From positions 1-41,505 of the forward strand of contig JAVBNJ010000020.1 of assembly GCA_031551625.1 (NCBI GenBank): a stretch of 41,505 bases of DNA, read 5' to 3'. The notes below the pieces were generated by a model. The model was not told where the DNA came from, searched no databases, and saw nothing but the letters and a program-made list of their open reading frames with translations. Shown here piece after piece: positions 30,516-40,506 of the stretch; the first letter of the stretch is position 1, and each line of letters opens with the position of its first letter. The translations under genes and the position numbers were made by a program. The stretch is from JAVBNJ01 sp031551625. GTDB taxonomy: Bacteria > Bacteroidota > Bacteroidia > Bacteroidales > UBA932.

Positions 30516-30685
30516 TATAACGTTCTTTAATAGTTCGGTATTTATTCTTGGTAAGAAACGTCGAAATTTCTATAACGTAAAGAGCATAAATAAACGAAGC
30601 CATGTTGTGACGTGGACTTAGTTTATTCTTTACAAGGTTTTCGACGACCTCTTATCAGATGAATTAAGTTCATGTTTTGTTTTTA
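30516..30685 (+). ncRNA. Structured RNA with pseudoknot, copy R
   Basis: Helices: P1 30548-30555/30651-30658 (8 bp, two G-U), P2 30559-30566/30639-30646 (8 bp), P3 30577-30583/30627-30633 (7 bp). The loop strand 30610-30619 (ACGTGGACTT) pairs with 30666-30675 (AAGTTCATGT), 10 bp with two G-U, forming the same pseudoknot as copies L and M; TTTTGTTTTT runs to about 30684. The loop GAAAC opposite GACCTC is unchanged, and the P2-P3 loop keeps AAGGT. The 5' GC-rich P0 hairpin of the other copies is reduced. The FISUMP gene starts 230 nt downstream. Unrecognised family. Confidence 0.7.
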
Positions 30686-30739
30686 TCACAGGTTTGTCCA
30701 CAGATTTCACAAATGAGAGAACAGATTACACGGATTAAC

Positions 30740-30914
30740 ACAGATTGAAACGGAAACGGCCGCGAATGAAAAATCGTAGCAAGGGGTTGTTGTGTTTGTT
30801 TGTTGAACCACAGATGGCACAGATAAAAAAACAGATGTCACAGATTGGAAAACAACCCCAAAGCTACGTAATTTGAACCTAAATAATTAGTTAAACTAAT
30901 CAAAAAACAGAATA
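30740..30914 (+). repeat. FISUMP leader repeat, copy R
   Basis: GGGGTTGTT (30783-30791) pairs with AACAACCCC (30851-30859); TTGTGTTTGTTT lies at 30790-30801, AAAGCTAC at 30860-30867 and AATTAGTTAA at 30885-30894, 20 nt before the ATG. The segment before the stem (ACACAGATTGAAACG...ATGAAAAAT) is also shared with copy A. The spacer between the arms holds acagat-type repeats. Confidence 0.8.
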
Positions 30915-32111
30915 ATGATGAAACAAATTTTCTTTTCTCTTTTCTTTGCAACGCTTGCTTATACTGCGTTTGCACAATACAAAGTTACAGTGTCGTCTAC
31001 GAGCGGCAGTTACTCTATGTCGAAAACCGTCAGTTTTAATGTGTCGTGGACAAACCGGTTGGAAGGGAAGTACAACTCCAAAGTGTGGATACTCATTGAC
31101 TACAGTGTACCCGGTTCCGGTGTTTGGAGCCGTGCCACAGTCACAGCCGTTAATGCCGGAAGTTCCGGCTCTACCGTCACAGCCGGTGGCCGTGGTTTTT
31201 GGTTGCAGGGAAACAGTGGCGCCTACAGCCAGAAAGTAACCGTAACATTAAGCGGAGTACCGGCCAAATTCAATTGGTGCGCCCATGTAAGCGACTGCCC
31301 GCCAAATGTAACTGTCGCCAGCGGGGGTTATACTTTCCACGGCACACCGCCATTTACATTGATTGCGTCCAACGGTATAACTAAACAAATAGTTACCGGA
31401 AAAACATTGAGTGCTGCATCATTGACCATTGCTCCAACAACGTTGACCGATGCGACGGATTGCCCCGGTGTATTTTGTATTTACAATGGCAACGATTTAT
31501 ACATTGATGCCACTCACCTTTGCCAACTGCGCTCAACCGGGGCGAAAAACTGGGAGGCGTGGATTAAAGATTCGCGCGATGCTAATTTGTATCGCATTGT
31601 GCAATTGCCAACGTCGGTGGGCAACCAATGGTGGATGGCCGAAGATTTACGGTTAGCAACAACCGGAGAAGTATGGTGTAGTCCACCACCGCTCGTTGGC
31701 CGTTTTTACACAGTAGCACAAGCGCAAACTGTTTGCCCGACAGGGTGGCGGTTACCGTCCGAAGCAGAGTTAAACCGTCTTCGTGATAATTTTGGAATGC
31801 CTGCTTTAAAGCTGACTGGTGCTACCTACTGGGGTGATGGAACATCACATCCTGCTTATTCAGCTGCTGATGGGACAGATACTTACGGTTTTTCGTTGCA
31901 TGGATACGGTGGTCGATACCAGGGGCTAACAGCTCCTATTTATTGTCGAAGAAATGCTATGATTGTGGACCAAACAGGTATTTGGAGTTGGGGTTGCTAT
32001 GCTACCGTTGGCTATAATTGTCCTGTATGTGGCACGGGCTATAATATTTGTTTTTCCGGCGGTAATGATAGCAACATGACTACCGGAATAGTTCGTTGTA
32101 TTGGAAATTGA
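30915..32111 (+). CDS. FISUMP domain surface protein, paralogue 2
   Basis: A 398-residue exported protein (signal peptide IFFSLFFATLAYTAFAQ). The N-terminal module (about 20-185) is shared with the genes at 7264 and 40507: NSKVWILIDY, WSRATV, GFWLQG, FNWCAHVSDCPP, FHGTPPF and LTDATDCPG. A full FISUMP domain follows: IKDSRDANLYRIVQLP, QWWMAEDLRLA, GRFYTVAQAQTVCPTGWRLPSEAELNRL, then a cysteine-bearing tail ending GIVRCIGN. This is the most complete FISUMP copy in the window and has no Ig-like insert. No T9SS sorting domain. Expressed downstream of structured RNA copy R; a strong hairpin ends the gene. Either of two adjacent ATG codons (30915, 30918) could start it. Confidence 0.82.
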   Translation: MMKQIFFSLFFATLAYTAFAQYKVTVSSTSGSYSMSKTVSFNVSWTNRLEGKYNSKVWILIDYSVPGSGVWSRATVTAVNAGSSGSTVTAGGRGFWLQGNSGAYSQKVTVTLSGVPAKFNWCAHVSDCPPNVTVASGGYTFHGTPPFTLIASNGITKQIVTGKTLSAASLTIAPTTLTDATDCPGVFCIYNGNDLYIDATHLCQLRSTGAKNWEAWIKDSRDANLYRIVQLPTSVGNQWWMAEDLRLATTGEVWCSPPPLVGRFYTVAQAQTVCPTGWRLPSEAELNRLRDNFGMPALKLTGATYWGDGTSHPAYSAADGTDTYGFSLHGYGGRYQGLTAPIYCRRNAMIVDQTGIWSWGCYATVGYNCPVCGTGYNICFSGGNDSNMTTGIVRCIGN

Positions 32112-32119
32112 TGACAACA

Positions 32120-32151
32120 AAACGGGCGATGCAGAGATGCATCGCCCGTTT
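32120..32151. terminator. Bidirectional terminator hairpin between FISUMP paralogue 2 and gcvH
   Basis: AAACGGGCGATGCA (32120-32133) and TGCATCGCCCGTTT (32138-32151) form a 14-bp perfect stem with loop GAGA. A and T runs flank it on both sides, so it can stop transcripts from either convergent gene. Confidence 0.85.
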
Positions 32152-32230
32152 CAACCTAAACCTATGAAAAACCTATTTCTGATAATAAGACGTAGTATTT
32201 TGAAAAAGGTTTAACGTCTGGTCGAAAAAA

Positions 32231-32605
32231 TTAAATTAATTTGCCATACGCTTCGGCGTTGAGCAGACCATCCACTTCAGCGGGGTTACTCAGTTTGATT
32301 TTGATAATCCAGCCTTTGCCGTAGGGGTCGGTGTTCACTAATTGAGGAGCGCCTTCGAGTGCGCTGTTGAGTTCAAGTACTTCGCCTGATACCGGCATAA
32401 ATGCGTCGGCTACGGTTTTTACTGCTTCAATAGCGCCGAAAATGTCGCCTTGGTTCAAGGTTTCGCCTTCGGTGGTTACGTCTACAAACACGATGTCGCC
32501 CAACTGGCCTTGCGCATAGTCGGTAATACCTACCGTAGCTACACCGTTTTCAATTGCTACCCACTCGTGTTCTTTCGAGTACTTCAGGTTTTGAGGAATG
32601 TTCAT
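32231..32605 (-). CDS. gcvH: Glycine cleavage system H protein
   Basis: GcvH carries the lipoyl arm that shuttles the aminomethyl group in glycine cleavage. The 124 residues start MNIPQNLKYSKEHEWVAIENG and include GITDYAQGQLGDIVFVDV and the lipoylation site at Lys63 in GAIEAVKTVADAFMPVSGEV. The C-terminus GKGWIIKIKLSNPAEVDGLL is standard. The other gcv genes are not nearby. It lies 40 nt downstream of sprA on the same strand, a neighbour with no obvious link. Confidence 0.95.
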   Translation of the reverse strand: MNIPQNLKYSKEHEWVAIENGVATVGITDYAQGQLGDIVFVDVTTEGETLNQGDIFGAIEAVKTVADAFMPVSGEVLELNSALEGAPQLVNTDPYGKGWIIKIKLSNPAEVDGLLNAEAYGKLI

Positions 32606-32645
32606 AATGTTTAAATTTTTAATTAAGTGTTTATTTTATTTAAAT

Positions 32646-35600
32646 TTATAATGACAAATTAATACTAAACCCAACGTTGGTGTTGGCTGTGCCAATGGCC
32701 GACACGTAGGGCTTATTCACCACCCGGTCGAAATAAAACCGCAGGAGGATATTACTGCTTACCGTATAATCGGCGCCGGTGCGTATCGTGAATGTGTAGT
32801 TACCGGTCGATACTTGCGGTAATGCGCTTTCGCCTAACATAAATTTACGCAAGATAGTAATATCTTCCTTAATGGACAAATCGGCACGCAGGCGCAAGGT
32901 TGTTTTTACGCTACGTGTATTGTTCTGTGCAAAACGGAAAATAAGCGGCACTTCGCGGAATGTGTAGTCGGCGCCAATTACATAGTCGTTCGTTTTGTGC
33001 TCCATTATCTGGTTGTTCGACATACTCAGTGTGAGTGTACGGTTCTTTATCCATTCAAAACGTGTGCTGAGGTTGTTGTACCATCCAATGTTGAAGCCGA
33101 TGGGCGAGAATTGTTCGTTGATACTGGCCACTGCAATATCGTATTGCGCAATGAAATCATTGAGCACGTTGCGCACGTAACTCATGCCGTCGTCGCCCAC
33201 TGCATAGGCCTGATTCAGTACAAACGAATTGATAGAATAGACAGACGAATATTTTGTAGTAATACTGAATGAGGTAACTACATCTTTAATGGCTTTTATA
33301 TTCGACAAGCCGTTGTAGGTTACTTGCCACTTTGGGAGTGGAATTTTCGGGAATCCGTCGAGGCCGACCGAACCTGACGACTTGCCCGTGTAGGCTGCAA
33401 GGAACGCGGGCAGCAACACCTCCTGCGATAGCGGGCTGTATCCATCGGGGAAGCCCGTGACGGGGTCAATCACGTTGGGGTTGTACGTGCCGCTTGAGCC
33501 GCGCTCGTTGGCCAGCCGCTTGGCTATATCGTTACGCATGCCCAAGAATTTGTTGAATGCCGCCGATTCGTAGCCATTGCCTTCGTTTGATTTTTCGAAT
33601 GCCGTCGAAATACTGATTACGTTAATATTGAAATTGCCTGTTGCCTGGCGTTGGTTGCCGCGGCCCGCCACATTGTACCACGAGTTGTTGGTGGCATCAC
33701 TGCGTGCACCTTCCAGGATAATGGTCAGGTTAGGCCATGGCTCCAAATTGGCGCGTACGCTCCACGTGCGCGCATGTGTCATCATGTATGGGTTGATGAG
33801 CGTGGTGTCGCCGGTGATCCATTGCTGGTTGCGTGCGTAGTCGAGGAATCCCTCGTCCTGCCAGCCGAGCACGAACGGCCAGCCAGGTGCCCAGCCACCG
33901 TTGGTGTTGGCCCATCCAAAATACTGTGAATTCGGTTTGAAGCCCGGTAGCGTACTACCGTCGGTATCATTGTAGGTTACGTTGATGCTGCGTAGCATAA
34001 GAGCTATGCGCATGGCCGATTTACCAATCACGTCCAATGGATTTTCTTTTTTCGGTACGCGCCCTGTAACTTTTACCGACACGGCATTCACATCACTGTC
34101 GAGTGTTACAGCTAACGTGTTTTTATCAACGATGTCTATTTTTCCCTGTATTTCTTTGCCGCTGCCATCAATTATCTGCGTACGCAGGTCGGTCGTGTTC
34201 AACCCGTGCCTGATGGTGCGCTTGCGGTTGGCGGTGTATCTCATTTTCTCACTTTCGTAGGTTTTGTCCACCATTTCCTGTTTCTTTCTCGATGGTTTTC
34301 CTACTTCATTGTTTATCTTGGCCAGGTATTTTGATTTATTGTACAGCTGTTCGAATTGCAGACCGCCGTTAGCAATAAACGAGCGCGAGTTTGAAATCGT
34401 GTTGCCCGGATCATAAGCTTTGGAAGCCAACAACGGAGCAGCTTCCCAGATGTATCCGCCGGAATATTGCACATTGGCGTTAGTCCACGACAGCAGCGGA
34501 ATTTTATTAATAGGTACCGTCCACTGGCCACTCAACATTTGCTTGTAATAAACATTGCGTCCAAAATTCCAAAAATTCGTCCACGTCGAATCTTTCCAGT
34601 GCATGTAGCCTTCGGGATCTAAACTTTTATTTACGATACCTGCCGGTTCATCAATGCGGGCGCGGTTTATGGCATCGAAGTTAATTCTAATAGAGCGTGT
34701 CAGGTTCCACTCAAATGCAAATGTGTTGTCCCACAAAAAGTCTTTCGAGGCCGTTGCCGGAATAATAATATCGGGCGCTACCACGCTACGGAACTGTGTT
34801 TCGCGGTACACGCGGTTAATGTCCGAATGAATGGCAAAACGGTTGGGGTAGGGGCTGAGATTGAAATCGCGGATAAGTTGTAACCACGGCGATTGCAGCC
34901 ATTTCACACTTTTTAGTGGTTCCACATAGAACGATTCTACATTATATTCGTAACTCAGATTGAAATGATAGGCCTGGTCTATCTTGTGGTCGGTACGCGG
35001 ATTGTGCGCATATATTTCATTATACGAAAATCCGGTCGAGAAATTGGCTAAGCTGAACACCGCCGGCTTGGTGGAGTTTGCAAAAATGCGCACATTAGTA
35101 GCATTGAACGACAGGCGCCGGGTATAGTCCTGCGCCAAGCGCCGTATTGAATCGCGCTCGTACGACGAGAGTCCGCGCAAAGCATCGTTATACAAAATGT
35201 CCTGGTCGAATGGATAGTATTGCGGATTCGTAAAATTCTCGGAGAAGCCGAAGAACAAAGGCAATCGTACGCCGATGCTTTTGGGGAAGAACATACCGAA
35301 TTCGAAATTCGTAATCAAATCGTATTGGTACACATGATTTGTCGAGCGATTGTTCATTTTCGATTCCAACTGTCCGAAGTTTGGTGTCATCATATTTCCG
35401 CTCAGGCTGATGTTCCCGAAATCGGCCAGCTTGGCAGCTACCCGTGCATTGGCGGCAAACCCGCTCGATTCGTTGAAGTTTGTCAAGCGCAATTCGTTTA
35501 CCCAGATGTCCACCGATTTCTCAAGCCCGTCATCGTTGGCTGATTTGCGTTTCGACGGGTTGCGGATACCAATCATCACCGTGCGTACATCGCCAAGGTT

Positions 35601-38600
35601 CGGATTTCCGGCAATACGTATCTTATTGCGCCCGTCTTGTTTTTCATACACATTTGAAATGGAACCGCCGTAATCGCGGATGTAACCGTTGCGTTCCAGT
35701 TTTGCATTCGTCAATATGTCCAAATCAATATCCAACTTGTTGGCCACTGGCCACACAATCTCGCGCTGGTCGTCGGTATACATGCCCGAAGCTGTTATTA
35801 CAAGCGGTATTTCGTATTCGTAATAATTGTAGCGGTAGTCGTTGCCCAAGCGTATAAATAACGTAACTTCATTGTCGCGTACCGGTTTTCCTGGTATCTC
35901 TTCGGCATGTACATCCATTATCAAATGACGGTACTTGCGGAAATCGAACGTTACATTTTTGTAGGCTGCGCGCGCATCGCCATCGGCCAGTTCCACTACG
36001 CGCAACTCCATTGCCTGCTCGTTGAGTTGGCGTACCTGATATTGTCCGGGGTCTATTTGCCGCGAAGCGCCCGGAGGCAATACGTAGTTCACCGGCGTGC
36101 GGTGCGAATTTTCTTCGATGTTCACGGCCGAAATATCAAACGTGGCATTCGGCATTTCGGGTTGCGCCATGCCTTCCTGCCCGTCGATGAGGGATTGGTC
36201 GTAGCGGCGCCACTCGTCGCGCACAAGTTGGAAGGTGGCCATACGCAACGTTGTGGTATCGCTGAAACCTTTCATGAACATACGAATAAAACGTATCGAT
36301 TTAAAATCGGAAATATTGCCGATAGCCTTCCCTTCACTGATAGGAATTTTGAATTGGTAGAACGTTACTTCCTTCGGCCCATTGAAATCCGAACGTGTAA
36401 TGGTGCGTGTACTGGTAATATAGTTGCTGCCTACACGCAGTGCTCCCGGCTGCAAATCTATTTCATACTGGTAGTAGCTTTCCGCTTCATTCATTGTGTA
36501 ATCGCGGTTCATGTCTTCCATATCGGGATTGGGCGTGCCCATCGTATTATCGCCGCCGGTCAACTCCGGTGGTTGCGAGTTGCCTTCCGTGCCGTTGTAG
36601 CGTTTGTAGCGCTCGGGAATTGTAGCTTGTGCGTCGTCGTAGTGGCTATCGAGGTAATATATGTAATCATCACTCGATGGGTCGTCATATAACTTACGCC
36701 AGGCTTCATTATTCAGCACAGCTTCCAGATTATCCAAATAGGTTTTGAAAAACGTACGCTCATATTCATTATTCAACCCGTCGTAGCCGATATCCTGGTA
36801 CAACCGTTTTTGGTAATCGTTGTCGAATGTCAATGTAATTTGCGGATCTTTCGGCACACGTCCCCAAATAGATTCCACATATCGCGCCGTATCTTCCGGT
36901 GTGCCGAATCCGTTTTCAAACGATTTCAATCCGTCTTTCAAAATATCTTCCGAAATATTTCCGAGGTTGAAATACAATTTTCCACCTTCGGACCCCGGCT
37001 TGTACACAAACGGGTCCATCATCCAGAATTCAATGTAGTCATAGTTAGCTGTTTCGAAATCGGTTACCGGTAATGAACGTTGAATACCGCTCCATCGCTC
37101 TTTCGGATTTGTGAAATGCCCGTTGGCCAACAGGTTTTGCGTATCGTAGTTATACGGGCCGCGCTCGTCGGGATAGTACGTCATGTTTAACACGGCAATG
37201 TTCGTCGGCGTGCCTATTATCTCTTCACGCTCGGGAAACAAATCGTTGATGTTGATTTCGCACACATACCAATTTTTTTGATACTTGCCCGGATTAGATT
37301 TCATATAGCCTGGCGTATATGACGTATTACGTACAAAGTCGGGGTAAATATAGTACCACGACAGCAACGACCGACCGAAACCCGACTCCAGCCGTGGTTG
37401 CAGAAAGTTTCCTTCGGGGAACAGGAACGGCTGTCCTTGCGGTACGCTTGCCAATGTCCATGCCGTTTGGTTGCGTAAGTCGAGCGCTGTTTGGCTGCCC
37501 TCAAAATCGTCGATGAATGCAGCGCCGCTTCCGCCAATGGCTGTGGAATGGCCGGGTAAGAAATGGGCAAACTCGGCATCAAACGAAAAACTCGATTTTG
37601 CTTTGGTTTGTATGAACGGCAACGCATCTACAGCTTTAGTAAGCCATGGTACATCGGTCTTGAATGATGTATTTAATCCCCAGATGGTATTCGAAATCGG
37701 CTCGTCGCCCCAGTTCACTTTCTGCGTCAACGGCCGCTCGTTGAGGTGCAGGATGGTTCCGCCAAGATAGAAATTATTGTTGAATGTGTATTTTAACTTT
37801 GCTCCAACTAATGTTTTAGTTTGCATGTTGAACAACTCCTGGTTCTCGAGCGACACTTTCAGCGGCACGCCCGATTCCAAGTAAGCGCGGTTGAGGATGC
37901 GTACTGTCCCCAACGTATAACTAACTTCATAGTCGACTCCTTCGACCAGTTTCACCCCACCGGCTGTAACCACTACAGATCCTTGCGGAATGTTCATGGC
38001 GTTAAGGCGGATTTCGTCGCCGCCATCCGATTTGTAACTTCCCACTAAACGGAATTTATTTTTTTCGGCAAACGTTTGTGCTTTTGTCAGCGTCGAATCA
38101 TAGAGTTCTTTGAACACATATTTCTCGGCCATTTCCGGGCTGCCTATTTTTTTCTCCAAGTAGCTACCAAATGGTTCCAATACAGGGAAAATGATGCGCC
38201 CTTTACTTGCCAGCACGGTCACCCCTTCCACGAAGTCGAATATCCCGTCGGGCATAGCATCGTTCTGTGAGTTCAAATTATCGAGATTGAGTACGCGCAG
38301 CAACGGCGTTTTTTCGATAGGCGATACCGGTAAATAAGGCAGAGCCGTACCCGCTTCGTCGTTGGCATACATCACGTCCAGCATAAAGTTGTCGCGGTTG
38401 ATGCGGTACGCATCAATGGCATACACATTTTTCATCATCAATCGCCATGTCGGCATTTTCGGCGAGAAGTTAGTACCCTTGAGTAGCTTCACACACAACG
38501 TTTGCGGCGACACCACGCCGTCGGTCGACAATTCACCGACAATATATGTTTTGCCAAATGCCTCGTACTCGAATGCCACGGCCAGTACTTCGTCGCTGTT

Positions 38601-39842
38601 GAGCGCTGCATTGAGTGAGATGTAACCCAATTGTGTATTCACTGTATAGTCGGTTGCCGCCAGTTTACGTGCGTTCTGCAATTTCTCGTAGTCGGTGCCA
38701 CTCACTAATGCAAGGCTCGAAAGATAAGGTGTTACGTTTGCAAAGTCGCGTATTTGGCTGCGGTCTACCACGTCAAACAAAGTGTTAGCGCTGTTGTCGG
38801 GATAGTTGCTGCCCGGTTTTTTCTGAAACATGATGTTTGATATCTCATCTGTTTCACCATCGTCTGTAAAAGCCACTACGTCGCGTGTTTCGTCGAACTT
38901 TCCACTCTTGTTGGTTACCCACACTTCTACACGCTTGATGTTGATACCCGACAAGATTAGCGGCATCGTACCGAGCCATTTGTCGTAGTTGGCGCGGAAA
39001 TATTGCGCAAGGAAAAAGTGGCGGTTTGCGTCGTATTTGTCGGCGTTTATTTCATACACATTGGTTTGCCCGCCTCCCACCAACTCTATTGTCTGGCTTT
39101 GCGACCGCTGGTTCGACACAATGGCCGACACGTCGAGTTTGCCGAAACGCAAATCGGTTTTGATACCGAATAAACTCTGGCTGCCTGTAATCAGCGAGCC
39201 GTCGAGCGGGAATGCCACGTTACCCGCTTCTATTTTTTGCAAAATATCGTCTTCGCCGCCGGCGTATTCAATTTTCAGGTTTGTTTCAAACTCAAATGTT
39301 GCTTCGGTGTTGTAATTGAAGCCTAATTTCACGCGATCGCCAATGTTCCCCGTGATGTTGAATTGCATCTTGGCCAGGAAATCGAAGTTGAATGCAGTGC
39401 GATACCGCTCGGCAATAATCGGGTTGTCCGAATAATTCCATTTGCCGCCGAAACTCAAATCGACCGACATTTGTGGGTTAATCACAATTTCGTTCGATCC
39501 AAAAATTTTTCCGAATGCATCACCTTTCACGCCAAAGCGCAGGCTTGATGGAATGAGATTGTCGCCCGTAGTGCTGCCTAATGGGCCGTTGCCGTCGCTA
39601 CGCTGTTGTGCCCAATTATTCCGCAATGCCGACGATACTTGTTCGCGATGATACTCGTCGGACGACATCACCTTCACAGGCATTGTTCGCCGCGTATCGT
39701 ACGAATTATAGAAAAGATAATTGTTGGTAACAGGGTCGTACACCACCGTCGGCTTATCTTGCGAAGACAACGATTGCGCCTGTGCGGACAATGCCACACA
39801 GCACAACGTGCAAAGCAACAATAGCAAACGGAGTCCTTTCAT
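32646..39842 (-). CDS. sprA: Type IX secretion translocon SprA (cell surface protein)
   Basis: SprA is the giant outer membrane beta-barrel that exports folded proteins through the T9SS; in gliding species it also supports motility. The 2398-residue length and signal peptide (LRLLLLLCTLCCVALSAQAQ) match the family. Typical segments are LRFGVKGDAFGKIFGSNEIVINPQMSVDL near the start, IEAGNVAFPLDGSLITGSQSLFGIKTDLRFG, SSFSFDAEFAHFLPGHS, GSGAAFIDDFEGSQTALDLRN, and a barrel end LRFYFDRVVNKPYVSAIGTANTNVGFSINLSL. The frame is uninterrupted. porV, encoding its cargo shuttle, is in this window at 5295. It is preceded by ruvA, whose stop lies 2 nt upstream of the start, so the two are probably cotranscribed. 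Confidence 0.95.
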   Translation of the reverse strand: MKGLRLLLLLCTLCCVALSAQAQSLSSQDKPTVVYDPVTNNYLFYNSYDTRRTMPVKVMSSDEYHREQVSSALRNNWAQQRSDGNGPLGSTTGDNLIPSSLRFGVKGDAFGKIFGSNEIVINPQMSVDLSFGGKWNYSDNPIIAERYRTAFNFDFLAKMQFNITGNIGDRVKLGFNYNTEATFEFETNLKIEYAGGEDDILQKIEAGNVAFPLDGSLITGSQSLFGIKTDLRFGKLDVSAIVSNQRSQSQTIELVGGGQTNVYEINADKYDANRHFFLAQYFRANYDKWLGTMPLILSGINIKRVEVWVTNKSGKFDETRDVVAFTDDGETDEISNIMFQKKPGSNYPDNSANTLFDVVDRSQIRDFANVTPYLSSLALVSGTDYEKLQNARKLAATDYTVNTQLGYISLNAALNSDEVLAVAFEYEAFGKTYIVGELSTDGVVSPQTLCVKLLKGTNFSPKMPTWRLMMKNVYAIDAYRINRDNFMLDVMYANDEAGTALPYLPVSPIEKTPLLRVLNLDNLNSQNDAMPDGIFDFVEGVTVLASKGRIIFPVLEPFGSYLEKKIGSPEMAEKYVFKELYDSTLTKAQTFAEKNKFRLVGSYKSDGGDEIRLNAMNIPQGSVVVTAGGVKLVEGVDYEVSYTLGTVRILNRAYLESGVPLKVSLENQELFNMQTKTLVGAKLKYTFNNNFYLGGTILHLNERPLTQKVNWGDEPISNTIWGLNTSFKTDVPWLTKAVDALPFIQTKAKSSFSFDAEFAHFLPGHSTAIGGSGAAFIDDFEGSQTALDLRNQTAWTLASVPQGQPFLFPEGNFLQPRLESGFGRSLLSWYYIYPDFVRNTSYTPGYMKSNPGKYQKNWYVCEININDLFPEREEIIGTPTNIAVLNMTYYPDERGPYNYDTQNLLANGHFTNPKERWSGIQRSLPVTDFETANYDYIEFWMMDPFVYKPGSEGGKLYFNLGNISEDILKDGLKSFENGFGTPEDTARYVESIWGRVPKDPQITLTFDNDYQKRLYQDIGYDGLNNEYERTFFKTYLDNLEAVLNNEAWRKLYDDPSSDDYIYYLDSHYDDAQATIPERYKRYNGTEGNSQPPELTGGDNTMGTPNPDMEDMNRDYTMNEAESYYQYEIDLQPGALRVGSNYITSTRTITRSDFNGPKEVTFYQFKIPISEGKAIGNISDFKSIRFIRMFMKGFSDTTTLRMATFQLVRDEWRRYDQSLIDGQEGMAQPEMPNATFDISAVNIEENSHRTPVNYVLPPGASRQIDPGQYQVRQLNEQAMELRVVELADGDARAAYKNVTFDFRKYRHLIMDVHAEEIPGKPVRDNEVTLFIRLGNDYRYNYYEYEIPLVITASGMYTDDQREIVWPVANKLDIDLDILTNAKLERNGYIRDYGGSISNVYEKQDGRNKIRIAGNPNLGDVRTVMIGIRNPSKRKSANDDGLEKSVDIWVNELRLTNFNESSGFAANARVAAKLADFGNISLSGNMMTPNFGQLESKMNNRSTNHVYQYDLITNFEFGMFFPKSIGVRLPLFFGFSENFTNPQYYPFDQDILYNDALRGLSSYERDSIRRLAQDYTRRLSFNATNVRIFANSTKPAVFSLANFSTGFSYNEIYAHNPRTDHKIDQAYHFNLSYEYNVESFYVEPLKSVKWLQSPWLQLIRDFNLSPYPNRFAIHSDINRVYRETQFRSVVAPDIIIPATASKDFLWDNTFAFEWNLTRSIRINFDAINRARIDEPAGIVNKSLDPEGYMHWKDSTWTNFWNFGRNVYYKQMLSGQWTVPINKIPLLSWTNANVQYSGGYIWEAAPLLASKAYDPGNTISNSRSFIANGGLQFEQLYNKSKYLAKINNEVGKPSRKKQEMVDKTYESEKMRYTANRKRTIRHGLNTTDLRTQIIDGSGKEIQGKIDIVDKNTLAVTLDSDVNAVSVKVTGRVPKKENPLDVIGKSAMRIALMLRSINVTYNDTDGSTLPGFKPNSQYFGWANTNGGWAPGWPFVLGWQDEGFLDYARNQQWITGDTTLINPYMMTHARTWSVRANLEPWPNLTIILEGARSDATNNSWYNVAGRGNQRQATGNFNINVISISTAFEKSNEGNGYESAAFNKFLGMRNDIAKRLANERGSSGTYNPNVIDPVTGFPDGYSPLSQEVLLPAFLAAYTGKSSGSVGLDGFPKIPLPKWQVTYNGLSNIKAIKDVVTSFSITTKYSSVYSINSFVLNQAYAVGDDGMSYVRNVLNDFIAQYDIAVASINEQFSPIGFNIGWYNNLSTRFEWIKNRTLTLSMSNNQIMEHKTNDYVIGADYTFREVPLIFRFAQNNTRSVKTTLRLRADLSIKEDITILRKFMLGESALPQVSTGNYTFTIRTGADYTVSSNILLRFYFDRVVNKPYVSAIGTANTNVGFSINLSL

Positions 39843-39844
39843 TT

Positions 39845-40450
39845 CTATAATCGTTTCAATGCTGCTTTGATAAGTTCTTCTGTAGTGTAAGCTGCATTTT
39901 CGCGCAGCAATGTTTGCAATACTTTTTCGGCGGGCGCTTTGCCGAATCCAAGCATTACCAAGGCCGACAATGCCTCATCGTGTTTCCCCGGAAGGGCTGT
40001 AGCGCCTGTAGTTCCAACTCCCAAAGCGGTTTTTCCGATTTTATCTTTCAACTCCACCACCAATCGCTGTGCGGTTTTCAGGCCAATGCCTTTGATGCTT
40101 TGTAATTTGCTCACATCGTCCTGCTGAATGGCGTGCCGTATTTCGGTCGACGACATCGACGACAGCATCATGCGCGCCGTGTTGGGCCCCACGCCCGACA
40201 CGTTAATCAGTTGACGGAATACCTCGCGCTCTTCCTTGTTGAAAAAACCGTAGAGCAACTCTGCGTCTTCGCGCACAATGTGGTGTAGCCACAATTGTAC
40301 TTCGCGCAACTTGCCTATCTCCCCATACGTTTGCAGCGAAATGTTGACGGAGTATCCGATGCCGCCTGTTTCAACGACTACGTAAGTGGGTGTCAGTTCG
40401 GCCACAAGGCCTTTTATATATTCAAACATAGTACCGTACAAAAAGTCCAA
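39845..40450 (-). CDS. ruvA: Holliday junction branch migration protein RuvA
   Basis: RuvA binds four-way junctions and loads RuvB. The OB-fold N-terminus MFEYIKGLVAELTPTYVVVETGGIGYSVNIS starts at an internal Met, nine codons into the open frame (ATG at 40426), which is probably the true start; the frame opens at 40450 with MDFLYGT. Helix-hairpin-helix segments are LINVSGVGPNTARMMLS and LQSIKGIGLKTAQRLVVELKDKIG; the C-terminal domain III (EALSALVMLGFGKAPAEKVL) contacts RuvB. Normal length. Its close linkage to sprA (2-nt gap) is common in Bacteroidota. Confidence 0.93.
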   Translation of the reverse strand: MDFLYGTMFEYIKGLVAELTPTYVVVETGGIGYSVNISLQTYGEIGKLREVQLWLHHIVREDAELLYGFFNKEEREVFRQLINVSGVGPNTARMMLSSMSSTEIRHAIQQDDVSKLQSIKGIGLKTAQRLVVELKDKIGKTALGVGTTGATALPGKHDEALSALVMLGFGKAPAEKVLQTLLRENAAYTTEELIKAALKRL

Positions 40451-40506
40451 TTTACAAAGGTAGTATTTTTTGCCGGTAGACTAAAATAAATGTTGAATTT
40501 ATTCGA

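Noticed and set aside
35907..36692. 261-codon ORF on the plus strand within sprA
   Set aside because: Antisense shadow of SprA coding sequence, which is continuous over 2398 codons.
32646..39842. Frameshift or stop in the giant SprA frame
   Set aside because: The frame is open throughout and ends in a proper barrel C-terminus.
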